DNA of 64,000 nt, taken from the NCBI GenBank assembly GCA_910577945.1, contig CAJTNI010000005.1, forward strand, positions 1 through 64,000. Reading direction: 5' to 3'. Under the pieces are notes generated by a model that saw only the letters and a list, made by a program, of their open reading frames with translations, searched no databases and was not told the DNA's origin. Below, piece by piece: positions 8,064 through 16,768 of this stretch. Numbering within the stretch: position 1 is the first letter of the stretch; every line of letters begins with the position of its first letter. A program made the translations under genes and the position numbers. Source of the DNA: an uncultured Christensenella sp. (GTDB taxonomy: Bacteria; Bacillota; Clostridia; Christensenellales; Pumilibacteraceae).

Positions 8064-8782
8064 TTGCCGCAGCGTTCCGTCGCGCGTTTGCGTACGTCCG
8101 ATACTCGTTTGTTCATTATTCTTCTGCCGATATTTTCGTACATGAATTTTTTGACGCCGCGGTATTTCTGCGAATATCGCGCGTACAGCGCGTCGGGCGA
8201 GTCGAATACGCCCAAATCCTCCACGACGGCGGCTTGCTGTATCGCGGTGGCTTTGCCGCGCCAATCAACTTTAAGCTCTGAAAAATCATCGACCGCAACC
8301 GCGTAATCGAAAAAACGCCCGCGCTGCTCGGGGAACAGCGCGCGCAAGCCCGATAGGTAGATTTTGTCGGTGATGACGCCCTCCAAGCTCAGCCATTCGT
8401 CGTCGTACAATACCTCCGCCCAGGTATGCAAAATCAGCGGCGGGGCGAGCTTCGCCATGAGCTTGGGCATCAGCCCGCGTTGAAATTCCTTGGTCACCTT
8501 AGACCCGTGCAGCCTGCACGGCACGTCGACGGCGCGCAGCAGCGAAGTAATAAGCGTAGCCTTGGTATTGCACTGTCCGAACCCGTCCGCCAAAACCTGC
8601 GAGGCAGTCAGGCTGTCGTACTTGTTGTAGCCCAACGGAACGGCGTTTTGCACATAGTCGTAAATCGCGCCGATTTTGTCGTACGTATCGTTCAGGCTTG
8701 CCCATTTTTGCGCCGCAATCAGCTCGACGATTTCGCGCGCGTCGTAGTTTAGCATTTTCGTACTTTTCAAATAATCGTTCAT
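8060..8782 (-). CDS. Transglutaminase-like domain protein (cytosolic)
   Basis: 240 residues, no signal peptide or membrane segment. A papain-fold transglutaminase core is visible: Cys71 in GFGQCNTKATL, His119 in LILHTWAEV, and a following acidic segment SLEGVITDK that may supply the third residue. Such single-domain bacterial proteins are mostly peptidases or of unknown activity rather than cross-linkers. Its start has GAGGAA 9 bases upstream, and a TATAAT box lies about 30 bases before it. It follows the AraC regulator gene in the same direction after 45 bases, so AraC may control it. The substrate is unknown. Confidence 0.8.
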   Translation of the reverse strand: MNDYLKSTKMLNYDAREIVELIAAQKWASLNDTYDKIGAIYDYVQNAVPLGYNKYDSLTASQVLADGFGQCNTKATLITSLLRAVDVPCRLHGSKVTKEFQRGLMPKLMAKLAPPLILHTWAEVLYDDEWLSLEGVITDKIYLSGLRALFPEQRGRFFDYAVAVDDFSELKVDWRGKATAIQQAAVVEDLGVFDSPDALYARYSQKYRGVKKFMYENIGRRIMNKRVSDVRKRATERCGN

Positions 8783-8827
8783 AATCGAAATTCCTCGTTT
8801 GAGATTACTTCGATTATACGCCGTGTA

Positions 8828-9574
8828 TTACGAAAAAACTTTCAAAAATTCGCTGTCTTTTATGAGCGCGGTCGCGGTCATACCCATTTGTTTTTTTACC
8901 GTTGCGGCAAAGTGCGAAGGGCTGTCGAACCCCGCGGACATTGCCGCGTCCGTGACGCTCTTGCCGTCGAGCAATGCGTAAAACGCTTTTTCGAGCATGT
9001 GGTAGAGGATATAGCTTTTGAGCGGCACGCCCGCTTGCTCGCGGAATAAATGCGACAGACGGTCGGGCGAGAGCGACAGCTTTTTCGCAAAGCTTTTTAT
9101 CGTGTGGTCGTAGCAATCGCAGTGCCGCAAAATTGTCAAAAGCTCGGCGATACGCGCGTCCGTTTCCGATACGCTGCGCCTGACGCCCAAAAATGCGGCA
9201 AATTCGGCTATAAACGACAGGTAGCGGAATTTGTCGACGGTTTCGGTCAGCGCGGCGGCAGCGCGCCGTAGCGGCTCGATTTCGTCGTCGAACACGGCGT
9301 AGTCGCCGCCGATTTTCGCCGACAGCTCCTTTGCGAATTGCGAGCTCGGTTGAATCAAAACGGAGAGGCAAAGCGCGCCGTCGCACGAAAATTCATGCGG
9401 CGCGTTTTTGTTTACGACTATACATTTGCCTACGACGCGCTCGTTGCCGACGGTTACGCACAGCTGCGAGGTCAGCCCGATAAAGGCTTGTATCACGCAG
9501 TGCGAGTGCGGCGCGGCGTTTATGCGGTCGCTTATAAACGCGATATTGTCTTTGTCCCAAAACACTTTAAGCAT
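8828..9574 (-). CDS. AraC family transcriptional regulator
   Basis: 248 residues. The C-terminal 100 residues hold the double helix-turn-helix of AraC proteins (IKSFAKKLSLSPDRLSHLFRE, then SVTDAAMSAGFDSPSHFAA). The N-terminal half resembles a small cupin-like sensing domain (APHSHCVIQAF, NKNAPHEFSCDG). There is no Shine-Dalgarno; the -10 box ends 6 bases before ATG, so the mRNA is predicted leaderless. It lies upstream of and in line with the transglutaminase-like gene and may regulate it. The effector is not known. Confidence 0.9.
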   Translation of the reverse strand: MLKVFWDKDNIAFISDRINAAPHSHCVIQAFIGLTSQLCVTVGNERVVGKCIVVNKNAPHEFSCDGALCLSVLIQPSSQFAKELSAKIGGDYAVFDDEIEPLRRAAAALTETVDKFRYLSFIAEFAAFLGVRRSVSETDARIAELLTILRHCDCYDHTIKSFAKKLSLSPDRLSHLFREQAGVPLKSYILYHMLEKAFYALLDGKSVTDAAMSAGFDSPSHFAATVKKQMGMTATALIKDSEFLKVFS

Positions 9575-9580
9575 ACGTAA

Positions 9581-9609
9581 ATTTTAGCACAATGCCCGAC
9601 TTTAATCAA
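9581..9609 (-). promoter_or_regulatory. Leaderless-type promoter of the AraC gene
   Basis: On the minus strand: TTGATT (9609-9604), 17 bp, TAAAAT (9586-9581), then 6 bases, then ATG (9574-9572). Transcription would start at or next to the A of the start codon. Confidence 0.7.
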
Positions 9610-9626
9610 CGCTTTGCGGCAACACA

Positions 9627-9654
9627 AAAGCAGGCTGCGTGAGCGGCCTGCTTT
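9627..9654 (-). terminator. Terminator after the flotillin operon
   Basis: A perfect 9-bp stem AAAGCAGGC (9627-9635) / GCCTGCTTT (9646-9654) is followed on the minus strand by a short T-rich stretch. It lies between the end of the flotillin gene and the AraC promoter. Confidence 0.75.
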
Positions 9655-9678
9655 GTCGCTTTGTATTAAGAGAGTGGT

Positions 9679-11142
9679 TTACGCTTTGGGCGCGCGCGGC
9701 TTTTTGTCGGTCTTGACCTTGTCGTTCGCAGTCGTCGCCGCGGGGGCGGGGAGCGCCGTTTTGTCGTTGACCTTGCCGAGGTAGTCGGGCAGCTCCATGC
9801 CGTTCATCTTGAACAGCTCGTTGAGCGGGGGTACTGCGCCTAGCATGCCCGAGAGGAAGCCCGCCGTGGTGGACTTGCCGTTTTGCATGCTGTCCCATAC
9901 CGTAATCTTGTCGATTTGCAGGTTCTTGATTGCGTTGACCTGCATTGAGACGAGGTCCTCGATTTTGTCGGCGATGAGCATTTTAACTGCGTCGTCGCTC
10001 GTGCCGCCCGTCGCGGATATAATCTTGCCGAAGCCTTCGGCTTGCTTGCTGAGTATTTCGAGCTGACCCTTAGCTTCCGCGACGCGCTTTGCGTATTCCG
10101 CATCCGCTTCGCCCTGCGCGCGGCGTCTGATACGCTCGGCTTCCGCCTCCGCCTCGATTTCCGCCTTTTGTTTTTGAATTTCGGCGTTGACGAGAACGTC
10201 CGCTTCGAGCGTGGCGCGTTCGCGCTTGGCACGCTCGGTTTCCGCGAGCTGCTCGGCTTTGTACGCGTCCTCGTTGGCTTTGGCTTGCGCGATAAACTCC
10301 GCGCTTTGCGCCGTGCGGTTAGCTTCCGCCTCCGCCTCGCGCAGCCTTGCGTTGGATTGGCTTATGAGCACTTTGGATTTGTTTTCGCCCTCGATTGCCT
10401 GCGAGTTTGCCGCGGCAACCTGAATGCGCTGTTCCTTTTGCGCGTTGGCTTGACCGATAGCGCCGTCGCGGTCTTTTTCCGCGACCGACTTTTTGGCGTC
10501 GTTTATGACCTTTGCCGCAGCCTCTTTACCGAGCGCCTCGATATAGCCCGATTCGTCGCTGATATCCGTTACGTTAACGTTGATAAGCCGCAAGCCTATC
10601 TTTTTGAGCTCGCCCTCGACGTTTATGGAAACGGCTTCCAAGAACTTGTCGCGGTCGGTGTTGATTTCCTCGATGTCCATCGTGGCGATAATGAGTCTGA
10701 GCTGACCGAGAATGATATCCTCGGCGAGCCGCTGTATCTCGTTGAGCGGGAGAGAGCGCAGGCGTTCCGCCGCGTTCTGCATGACGCCCGGTTCGGTGGA
10801 GATACCGACGGTAAAGCGCGAGGGCACGTCGATACGAATGTTCTGGCGCGAAAGCGCGTTTTTGAGGTCGATTTGGATTGATATGGGGGTCAAGTCCAAA
10901 AAGCTGTAAGACTGAATGAACGGGACTATGAACGCCGCGCCGCCGTGAATACACCGCGCCGAGCGTGCCGTGCCGTCGGCAGCCTTGCCGACCTTACCGT
11001 AGATAACCATGACCTTGTCGGACGGGCACTTTTTGTAGCGCGTCGCAAGCATGGCGATGATGAGAATGAACAGCAATATCGCCGCGACAACTATCGCTAT
11101 GATACCGCCAATCATTCCGCTTGAAAGGGATAAGAGGTTCAT
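9679..11142 (-). CDS. Flotillin-like SPFH domain protein
   Basis: 487 residues. An N-terminal membrane segment (about 9-33) is followed by an SPFH/PHB domain (about 40-225) and a long Ala/Glu/Lys-rich coiled coil (about 230-375, with repeated EAEAEA and KAEIEAEAEAERIRR), then a C-terminal region (KMLIADKIEDL). This layout matches bacterial flotillins (FloT/YuaG), which organise membrane microdomains and assist membrane protein complexes. AAGGAG lies a proper distance from the ATG. The upstream NfeD-like gene in the same operon is the usual partner. The C-terminal 30 residues are Ala/Pro/Lys-rich. Confidence 0.93.
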   Translation of the reverse strand: MNLLSLSSGMIGGIIAIVVAAILLFILIIAMLATRYKKCPSDKVMVIYGKVGKAADGTARSARCIHGGAAFIVPFIQSYSFLDLTPISIQIDLKNALSRQNIRIDVPSRFTVGISTEPGVMQNAAERLRSLPLNEIQRLAEDIILGQLRLIIATMDIEEINTDRDKFLEAVSINVEGELKKIGLRLINVNVTDISDESGYIEALGKEAAAKVINDAKKSVAEKDRDGAIGQANAQKEQRIQVAAANSQAIEGENKSKVLISQSNARLREAEAEANRTAQSAEFIAQAKANEDAYKAEQLAETERAKRERATLEADVLVNAEIQKQKAEIEAEAEAERIRRRAQGEADAEYAKRVAEAKGQLEILSKQAEGFGKIISATGGTSDDAVKMLIADKIEDLVSMQVNAIKNLQIDKITVWDSMQNGKSTTAGFLSGMLGAVPPLNELFKMNGMELPDYLGKVNDKTALPAPAATTANDKVKTDKKPRAPKA

Positions 11143-11190
11143 ATATTTCTCCTTTAAAAAATTTTTGACTTTGTTTAGTTATCCGTACGG

Positions 11191-11973
11191 TTACTTTATA
11201 TCTTCGATAACGATGGACGGCTTTTTGTACCTTTGCACAAGCAGCACGTTCGCGCCCGTGTGACCTATGACTTTGATTTCCGCGGTCGTGGGTATCGGCT
11301 CGCTGCTATCGGTAACTGCGTCGTATTCGGCGTAGCGTTCTTGAATGAGCACGTTTATTTTTCCGAAGCCCGTTCTGTTGGGGGGAATTGTGAGATACAC
11401 CGTGCCCACTTTGCCGACCGCGTTGTTGGGGTTGAGATTGCCGTTGCCTTGCAGCTTTTCCATGCCGATTAACGCGCCAGCCATAGCGCACGCCGCGGCA
11501 AACCCGCTTGCGACCGAGATTAAGATTGCGCCCCACAGCGGCAGGGCGGTGTAGCAAAGCGTGTAGCACATCCAGCTGCCGATTGTGATAAACGCGATTA
11601 TCGAGCGCAAGCTCAACAGCCTTAGCCCGAACGGCATTGTCGCGCCGTGCTCGGTCGCGCCGCCGTGCGAAAGCTCCGCATCCGACGCTCCGCCCACTTG
11701 ATAGTCGGAAATTCCGCCGTCGAGCGCCGAAGATAGTCCGCCGCTTATATCGGAATCGCCGTCGAACGCGCCGTCCATACCGCCGTCATAATCGGTAATT
11801 CCGCCGCCGCCGATATCGGACGCGTCCGCATCGGTCACGCCGCCGCCCGAAATATCCGAATCGGACGCGCCGCTCGCAAGCATGAGTATTATTTGTATTA
11901 TGAGAAATAAGCTCGCGGCGCATGCGATAATAAACGTCGCTTGCTGAAAAACCGTCATACTATTCCACCACAT
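11191..11973 (-). CDS. NfeD-like membrane protein, flotillin partner
   Basis: 260 residues. It has an N-terminal hydrophobic segment (about 10-32), then a low-complexity stretch rich in Asp, Ser and Gly (about 36-100, with repeats such as SDISGG and GGGITDYDGG), two or three more membrane helices (about 120-180) and a C-terminal OB-fold-like region beginning VGKVGTVYLTIPPNRTG, as in NfeD proteins. I chose ATG 11973 because TAGGAGG lies 10 bases upstream; the earlier in-frame start at 12006 has none. NfeD proteins pair with SPFH proteins, and the flotillin gene follows after 48 bases. The acidic Gly/Ser linker is unusual. Confidence 0.82.
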   Translation of the reverse strand: MWWNSMTVFQQATFIIACAASLFLIIQIILMLASGASDSDISGGGVTDADASDIGGGGITDYDGGMDGAFDGDSDISGGLSSALDGGISDYQVGGASDAELSHGGATEHGATMPFGLRLLSLRSIIAFITIGSWMCYTLCYTALPLWGAILISVASGFAAACAMAGALIGMEKLQGNGNLNPNNAVGKVGTVYLTIPPNRTGFGKINVLIQERYAEYDAVTDSSEPIPTTAEIKVIGHTGANVLLVQRYKKPSIVIEDIK

Positions 11974-12134
11974 TGCGCTTTTGCCTCCTACGTCGTATTG
12001 TACCAAACTCAGCGCTTTTTGTCAATAGTCGGGTACTAATTTTACAGTTACATTATATATAACAAACATAACGGGATTATTACAAAAAGATTAAATTTAG
12101 ATTAAATCGCGACGTGGCGTCGGAGCGCAGGGCG

Positions 12135-12163
12135 TTGACAAATCGCGGCGCGTGCGCTATAAT
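12135..12163 (+). promoter_or_regulatory. Leaderless-type promoter of the DUF3810 gene
   Basis: TTGACA (12135-12140), 17 bp, TATAAT (12158-12163), 6 bases, ATG (12170). Both boxes are perfect consensus and there is no room for a Shine-Dalgarno. Confidence 0.85.
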
Positions 12164-12169
12164 TTACGC

Positions 12170-13492
12170 ATGCGTAAAAATCGTATAACGGCGGGAACGC
12201 TCTTAAACGCACGGCGCGCGCGGCTTACGACGCGGTTTTTCGGCTTGCGTTATGCGGCGCGCGTAAAACGCAGGGTTTCGCTTGCGCCCGCCGTGCTTGC
12301 GGCGGTAGCGGCGGGCTTGCTCGTTCCGTTGGTGATAATGAACGCGCTGCGCATAGACGCGGGGCGCGCGGAATGGTGGTCGCGCACCGTCGCGCGCGCG
12401 TACGAGCGAGCGGTGGGCGCGCTTACGTCGTGGCTGCCGATATCGGTGTACGAGCTGTTCGTAGTGATTTTAATCGCCGCGGGGCTGTTTCTTTTCGGGC
12501 GGCTCGTAATCAATCTGTGTCGCGGCGCGTTTATGAGAATAGTGACGGGCGTGCTCGCCGTCGCAGTGGGCGCGGCGTACGTCGGCAACGCGTACATGCT
12601 GTCCATGGGGTTCGGATATTATCGCCGCAAAATGCCGTTGCCGCAAGCGGGCGCGGATTATCGCGTGGAAAAGGTGATAGAGGTTGCCGAGTATTTTTTG
12701 AACGATTACAACGCGCTTGCGCAAAAGCTGCCGCGCGACGAAAACGGGTGCGTGATAAATCCGTACGGGTTCGACGGCACGGCGCGGCGCATCGCCGCCG
12801 AGTACGCCAAGCTGGACGACGGGTATTTCTCGCCGTATACGCCGAACGCGAAGCAGGTGGTCAACAGCTGGCTTATGTCGGACATGCTGATTACGGGCGT
12901 CACGTTTTTGCCGACGGGCGAGGCGAGCTTGAACGTCGGCGCGCCGCCGTCGGTAGTTACTTTCACAACGGCGCACGAGCTGGCGCACACGAAGGGCGTA
13001 CAGCGCGAGGGCGACGCAAACCTCATCGCGCAGTACGTAATGCTTTCGTCCGAGGACGAATACCTGCGGTACTGCGGTTATTACAACGCGTTCGGCGCGG
13101 TGATGTCGGCAATCGTTTTGGCAATGGGCGACGAGCTGCAATACGCAACCGAATACAACAGGCTGGTCGGCGAAATGACCCCGCTGATTTCAGTCGAAAA
13201 ATTGTACGCCAATAAGTATTGGAGCTCGCAGCCCGATATTATCGGAAAGCTCGGCGAGTTCTTTAACGACTTGTATTTAAAGTTCAACGGCGCGAGCAAC
13301 GGCACGGGCAGCTACGGCGACGGCAACCACACGGACGCAATACGCCCGACCGACCCGAGCACGGGCGAGCCGATGACAGACCCCGACACGGGCAAGCCCG
13401 TGTATATCCCCGTGTACTCGACGCTGCAAAAAGTATTCTTTTATCTGTACGAACAAAAAACCGCACGGTTTGGAATAATCAAGGAGTGTTGA
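12170..13492 (+). CDS. DUF3810 family membrane metalloprotease-like protein
   Basis: 440 residues. Three hydrophobic segments lie near residues 45-65, 95-120 and 125-145. The soluble C-terminal part carries a zinc-protease HExxH motif, HELAH (269-273), in the context TTAHELAHTKGVQREGDAN, which is the DUF3810 signature. It is probably a membrane-bound metallopeptidase; no substrate is known. I chose ATG 12170 because the promoter -10 box ends 6 bases before it; the earlier in-frame GTG at 12152 lies inside the promoter. The C-terminal 60 residues include a Pro/Thr/Gly-rich linker. It overlaps the truncated RHS frame at its 3' end. Confidence 0.82.
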   Translation: MRKNRITAGTLLNARRARLTTRFFGLRYAARVKRRVSLAPAVLAAVAAGLLVPLVIMNALRIDAGRAEWWSRTVARAYERAVGALTSWLPISVYELFVVILIAAGLFLFGRLVINLCRGAFMRIVTGVLAVAVGAAYVGNAYMLSMGFGYYRRKMPLPQAGADYRVEKVIEVAEYFLNDYNALAQKLPRDENGCVINPYGFDGTARRIAAEYAKLDDGYFSPYTPNAKQVVNSWLMSDMLITGVTFLPTGEASLNVGAPPSVVTFTTAHELAHTKGVQREGDANLIAQYVMLSSEDEYLRYCGYYNAFGAVMSAIVLAMGDELQYATEYNRLVGEMTPLISVEKLYANKYWSSQPDIIGKLGEFFNDLYLKFNGASNGTGSYGDGNHTDAIRPTDPSTGEPMTDPDTGKPVYIPVYSTLQKVFFYLYEQKTARFGIIKEC

Positions 13493-14901
13493 CAAAACGC
13501 TACGGTTATGATAAACTCAATCGTATGATAAGGGAAGATAATAAATCGCGAGGGGAAACGACTGTATACGAGTACGATACAAACGGGAATATACTGACAA
13601 AAACAGTGTATGCGTTTGCATTGGGCGAAATAGTCGATAGAGCTCCGATAGCGCAAATCCCTTATGCGTATAAGGCGGACGGATGGCGCGACCGCATGGC
13701 GGAGTACAACGGCGAAAAATGCGAGTACGACGCGATAGGCAATCCTACCAAGTACAGAGGCGTAATAACGCAGTTTAAATACTGCGGCAAAATGACCGCG
13801 TACGGCGGCAATACGTACGCATACGACGCAAACGGCGACCGAATCGGAAAAACGGTAAACGGCGTGGAAACGCGGTTTATAACGGCGTCGGGTAAAGTAA
13901 TTCGCAGTATAACAAACGGCGTTGTGACCGATTTCTTTTACGATGCGGGCGGACTTGCGTGCATACGGCATGACGGCTTGGATTACATAGTCCGCAAAAA
14001 CGTGTTTGGCGACGTAACGCATATATACGACAAAGCGGGCAAGCTCGCGGCACGGTACGCGTATGACGTTTGGGGAAAGTGTAAAGTGCTTAACGCAAAC
14101 GGCGTGGAGGATGCCGACGTTCTGTCGATAGGCAACATAAACCCGATACGATACAGAGGGTATTATTTCGATACGGAAAGCAGGCTGTATTACCTGCACG
14201 CACGCTACTATGACCCGGAAACGGGGAGGTTTATATCCGCAGATAACACTCGCTACGTAACCCCCGATGCCGTAAACGGGCTTAATCTGTACGCATACTG
14301 TGCCGATAACCCCGTAATGAACGTAGACCCTAGCGGACATTCGGTGCTGGCGATATTTTTGACGCTGGCGATAGGGGCGTTATTGGGCGGATTGAGCGGC
14401 GGAATAACTTCGCTTGTTTCCGACGGAGATTTTTGGTCGGGTTTTAGTGGAGGCTTGGTTTCGGGCTTAATTTCCACTGCCGGCTTGGGTTTAGCTGTTA
14501 CAATGGGCGGATTGGGGGGAGTTGCTTTATCTGCATTTTTTGGTTTTGGAGCATCGTTCACAGGTAGTATAGTGCAACAGGGATTTGCGAGTAATTGGAC
14601 GAGTTTTGATTTAAAGTCGGCTCGAATTTCAGGATACATAGGCATGACTATGGGAGCAGTTACATATGGACTGACAAACGGTTTTATGCGTGAGGCAGTG
14701 GGGGTGTTTGATAATATATTCGATAAGTCTATCGGCTTTGCGAGAAGATACGCTGAATTTATGTCTTATTCTGTTCCGTCTTTGGTAAGTACGCTGATAT
14801 TTAATTTGCCTGTTACAGTTGCGCAAACGATAATAGAAAGCGTAATCGGGTGCGGAAAATCCGATAAAAGTAAATCTTCATTGGTAGGGGGGATTATTTG
14901 A
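13486..14901 (+). CDS. RHS-repeat polymorphic toxin, C-terminal fragment (5'-truncated)
   Basis: 471 residues. It begins abruptly inside YD/RHS repeats (YGYDKLNRMIRED, YEYDTNGNIL, YAYDANGDRIG) and continues to the RHS core end with YYLHARYYDPETGRFISAD and NLYAYCADNPVMNVDPSGH. After this boundary comes a hydrophobic Gly-rich region (about 285-400) and a short unique C-terminus, the usual place for a toxin tip. The thousands of bases that encode the signal peptide and shell repeats are missing; the frame starts directly in the 3' end of the DUF3810 gene, using GTG or TTG. It is therefore an orphan tip or a pseudogene remnant. The following gene is the candidate immunity protein, overlapping by 4 bases. 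Confidence 0.85.
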   Translation: MLTKRYGYDKLNRMIREDNKSRGETTVYEYDTNGNILTKTVYAFALGEIVDRAPIAQIPYAYKADGWRDRMAEYNGEKCEYDAIGNPTKYRGVITQFKYCGKMTAYGGNTYAYDANGDRIGKTVNGVETRFITASGKVIRSITNGVVTDFFYDAGGLACIRHDGLDYIVRKNVFGDVTHIYDKAGKLAARYAYDVWGKCKVLNANGVEDADVLSIGNINPIRYRGYYFDTESRLYYLHARYYDPETGRFISADNTRYVTPDAVNGLNLYAYCADNPVMNVDPSGHSVLAIFLTLAIGALLGGLSGGITSLVSDGDFWSGFSGGLVSGLISTAGLGLAVTMGGLGGVALSAFFGFGASFTGSIVQQGFASNWTSFDLKSARISGYIGMTMGAVTYGLTNGFMREAVGVFDNIFDKSIGFARRYAEFMSYSVPSLVSTLIFNLPVTVAQTIIESVIGCGKSDKSKSSLVGGII

Positions 14902-15389
14902 AAAAAGAATTAAAAGTTGTGCCGTCTATGTTTTGGTTAATCGGCTCAATTGTTCTAATTATAAGTTTGTATTCAATCTTTATATTTTCGTATACATATC
15001 CGCCTGCCCGTCCCGATGAAATCTTTGACCATATATTATTGATATTTTGTACGGGCGTATTACCGACAGTGATATTTGTTACGGCAATACCGCGTGGTAT
15101 ATTTTCGGTAGTTACGATAAGCGAGCGCGGGGTAAGGCGTACGCTGTTTATGGGACGATTCAAGCTTGAAATGAGTTGGGAGGAAATGGCAGAGATGCGG
15201 TATTATCCTCGGCTGCTGCCGTTTGTATTCTTTTCCAAAACCTGCACATTGGACGGTATGTATTACGACAAAATAATAAAAAGGCGGGACGTTATACAGG
15301 TAACGCTGTCAAAGAAAGTATTGCAAGCGATACGGCAGAATACCAAAAAGGAAATAATAAACCTGCCCGAAAGCTATAACGAGCAATAA
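14898..15389 (+). CDS. Candidate immunity protein, two membrane segments plus PH-like domain
   Basis: 163 residues starting with TTG, whose TG overlaps the RHS stop codon; GGTAGGGGGG upstream is a strong binding site. Two hydrophobic segments (about 10-35 and 48-70) precede a soluble part (RGVRRTLFMGRFKLEMSWEEM, then ISEL-like beta strands) that resembles bacterial PH-type domains. Position directly behind an RHS tip is the standard place of the cognate immunity gene, so I infer that role. A frameshifted paralogue lies at 18594-19090, sharing the MSW.[ND/EE].AE core and the KK/ISRR..VI/AIKQ tail. No database family was verified. Confidence 0.65.
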   Translation: MKKELKVVPSMFWLIGSIVLIISLYSIFIFSYTYPPARPDEIFDHILLIFCTGVLPTVIFVTAIPRGIFSVVTISERGVRRTLFMGRFKLEMSWEEMAEMRYYPRLLPFVFFSKTCTLDGMYYDKIIKRRDVIQVTLSKKVLQAIRQNTKKEIINLPESYNEQ

Positions 15390-15395
15390 AAGACA

Positions 15396-15431
15396 CAAAG
15401 AGCTCTGCACAGTAATGCGTCGGGCTCTTTG
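15396..15431 (+). terminator. Hairpin after the immunity-like gene, possible terminator
   Basis: A 10-bp stem CAAAGAGCTC (15396-15405) / GGGCTCTTTG (15422-15431) with one wobble. The T-run is short, so termination is only probable. Confidence 0.5.
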
Positions 15432-15664
15432 CGTATGTCAAAGCTGATATTATACAAATGGTTAAATCACAGGTCTCAAAGTACTGAAATTGGAAAATGT
15501 AGTTTTTAACCGCTAAATTAATAGGAAAAGTGTGTTGGTATTCTAAAAAGTCTGTTATCTACGATTATATTTTCTGCGGAAAATTTATAATTAGTGTTTT
15601 GTTGATAGGCGTTGTGACTATTTGCTACAACTAAAAACAGTCGACACTTTTTGAATACTTTATT

Positions 15665-15710
15665 ATGCAATATTGCATTTATTGACATTTTATTTAAATT
15701 ATGCTAAAAT
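15665..15710 (+). promoter_or_regulatory. SIR2-HerA promoter with adjacent palindrome
   Basis: TTGACA (15682-15687), 17 bp, TAAAAT (15705-15710), with transcription expected near 15717 and a leader of about 50 bases before AAAGGAG and ATG 15770. A perfect 14-bp palindrome ATGCAATATTGCAT (15665-15678) lies 3 bases upstream of the -35 box and may be an operator. The rest of the 380-base gap (15390-15769) is AT-rich and shows no gene. Confidence 0.7.
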
Positions 15711-15769
15711 ATTAATGTCGCAAATAATTTTTTAATTGGATAGTCATTTCAATTACAAAGGAGATTCTG

Positions 15770-16768
15770 ATGAGAATTTATAACATAGATGAACAAAGGC
15801 AAGATGTGAAATCGTATTTGATTAAATGTTTATCGTCTAACAATATAAGTTTTTTGCTAGGGGCCGGATTTAGTACGCCATTTTTAAGGGTTCTAGGAGG
15901 CTTTGAAGAACGATTAACGGTTGCAATTGAATTAGGAGATGTAAAACAAATAGTGTTATTGGAAAAGGAGTTTTTTAATAATAGTATTTTACCGATTCTT
16001 AATCAAAAAAAATTAGACACTAATATGAAATATCGTGATAGTTTTTTAAATTCTATAAAGAACATTTTAGAAAAACGTCATAGTTCGGTTTTGCATAAAA
16101 TGTTTAATATTTTTACCACGAATTATGATGTGCTTATAGAACAATCTTTGGAACGTAATGCAATTGAATATTCTGATGGATTTTCTGGGCGACTTAATCC
16201 ATTGTATTCAACAACGAATTTTGGAAGAGTTATAAAAAAGACAAGTGCAATAGCTCACAAATCAACAGAAATAGTAACTGCAAATTTGCTAAAACTACAT
16301 GGCTCATTGAATTGGACACAAACAGATGCTGGCATTGCTTTTGAGAATTGTAACCAAAAGATTCAACGTGTAAAAAAGTGCTTACAAAATGACGATGAAT
16401 TTATGTGCACTTATGAAAAAGAGTTCTTAATTATCAACCCTAATAAGGAAAAATTTAACACAACTGTTTTAAATGCGAATTATTATGATCAATTAAGAAT
16501 TTTTGGAAATGAGCTCGAACAAAGGAATGCTCTTTTGTTAGTTTATGGATTTTCGTTTAATGATGAGCACATACGAACAATAGTAGAAAGAGCTTTAATT
16601 AATCCAACATTAACAGTAGTTATATTTGCATTTAGAAAATGGGATGAAGACGCATATAAAGAAAAATTTGACAAATATCACAATGTTGTTGTATTACGTA
16701 ATAGCGGCGAATTCAATATTGAAAGCGTATCGCGGTTTTTTAAGGAGATTGATAATGATATTGAGTGA
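15770..16768 (+). CDS. SIR2-like NAD-binding protein of a SIR2-HerA defence system
   Basis: 332 residues. Sirtuin-fold motifs are present: LLGAGFS (29-35) for NAD binding, FTTNYD with Asn118, and KLHGSLNW with the catalytic-type His177; a late YGFSFNDEHI is typical of SIR2_2 defence proteins. In known SIR2-HerA (Nezha-type) systems this subunit hydrolyses NAD+ when phage infection is sensed, as part of a large complex with the HerA ATPase. The gene has AAAGGAG before its ATG and overlaps the HerA gene by 14 bases. The whole pair is far more AT-rich than its surroundings, with AAA/TTA-rich codon use, pointing to recent transfer. NAD cleavage is inferred from the family. Confidence 0.88.
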   Translation: MRIYNIDEQRQDVKSYLIKCLSSNNISFLLGAGFSTPFLRVLGGFEERLTVAIELGDVKQIVLLEKEFFNNSILPILNQKKLDTNMKYRDSFLNSIKNILEKRHSSVLHKMFNIFTTNYDVLIEQSLERNAIEYSDGFSGRLNPLYSTTNFGRVIKKTSAIAHKSTEIVTANLLKLHGSLNWTQTDAGIAFENCNQKIQRVKKCLQNDDEFMCTYEKEFLIINPNKEKFNTTVLNANYYDQLRIFGNELEQRNALLLVYGFSFNDEHIRTIVERALINPTLTVVIFAFRKWDEDAYKEKFDKYHNVVVLRNSGEFNIESVSRFFKEIDNDIE

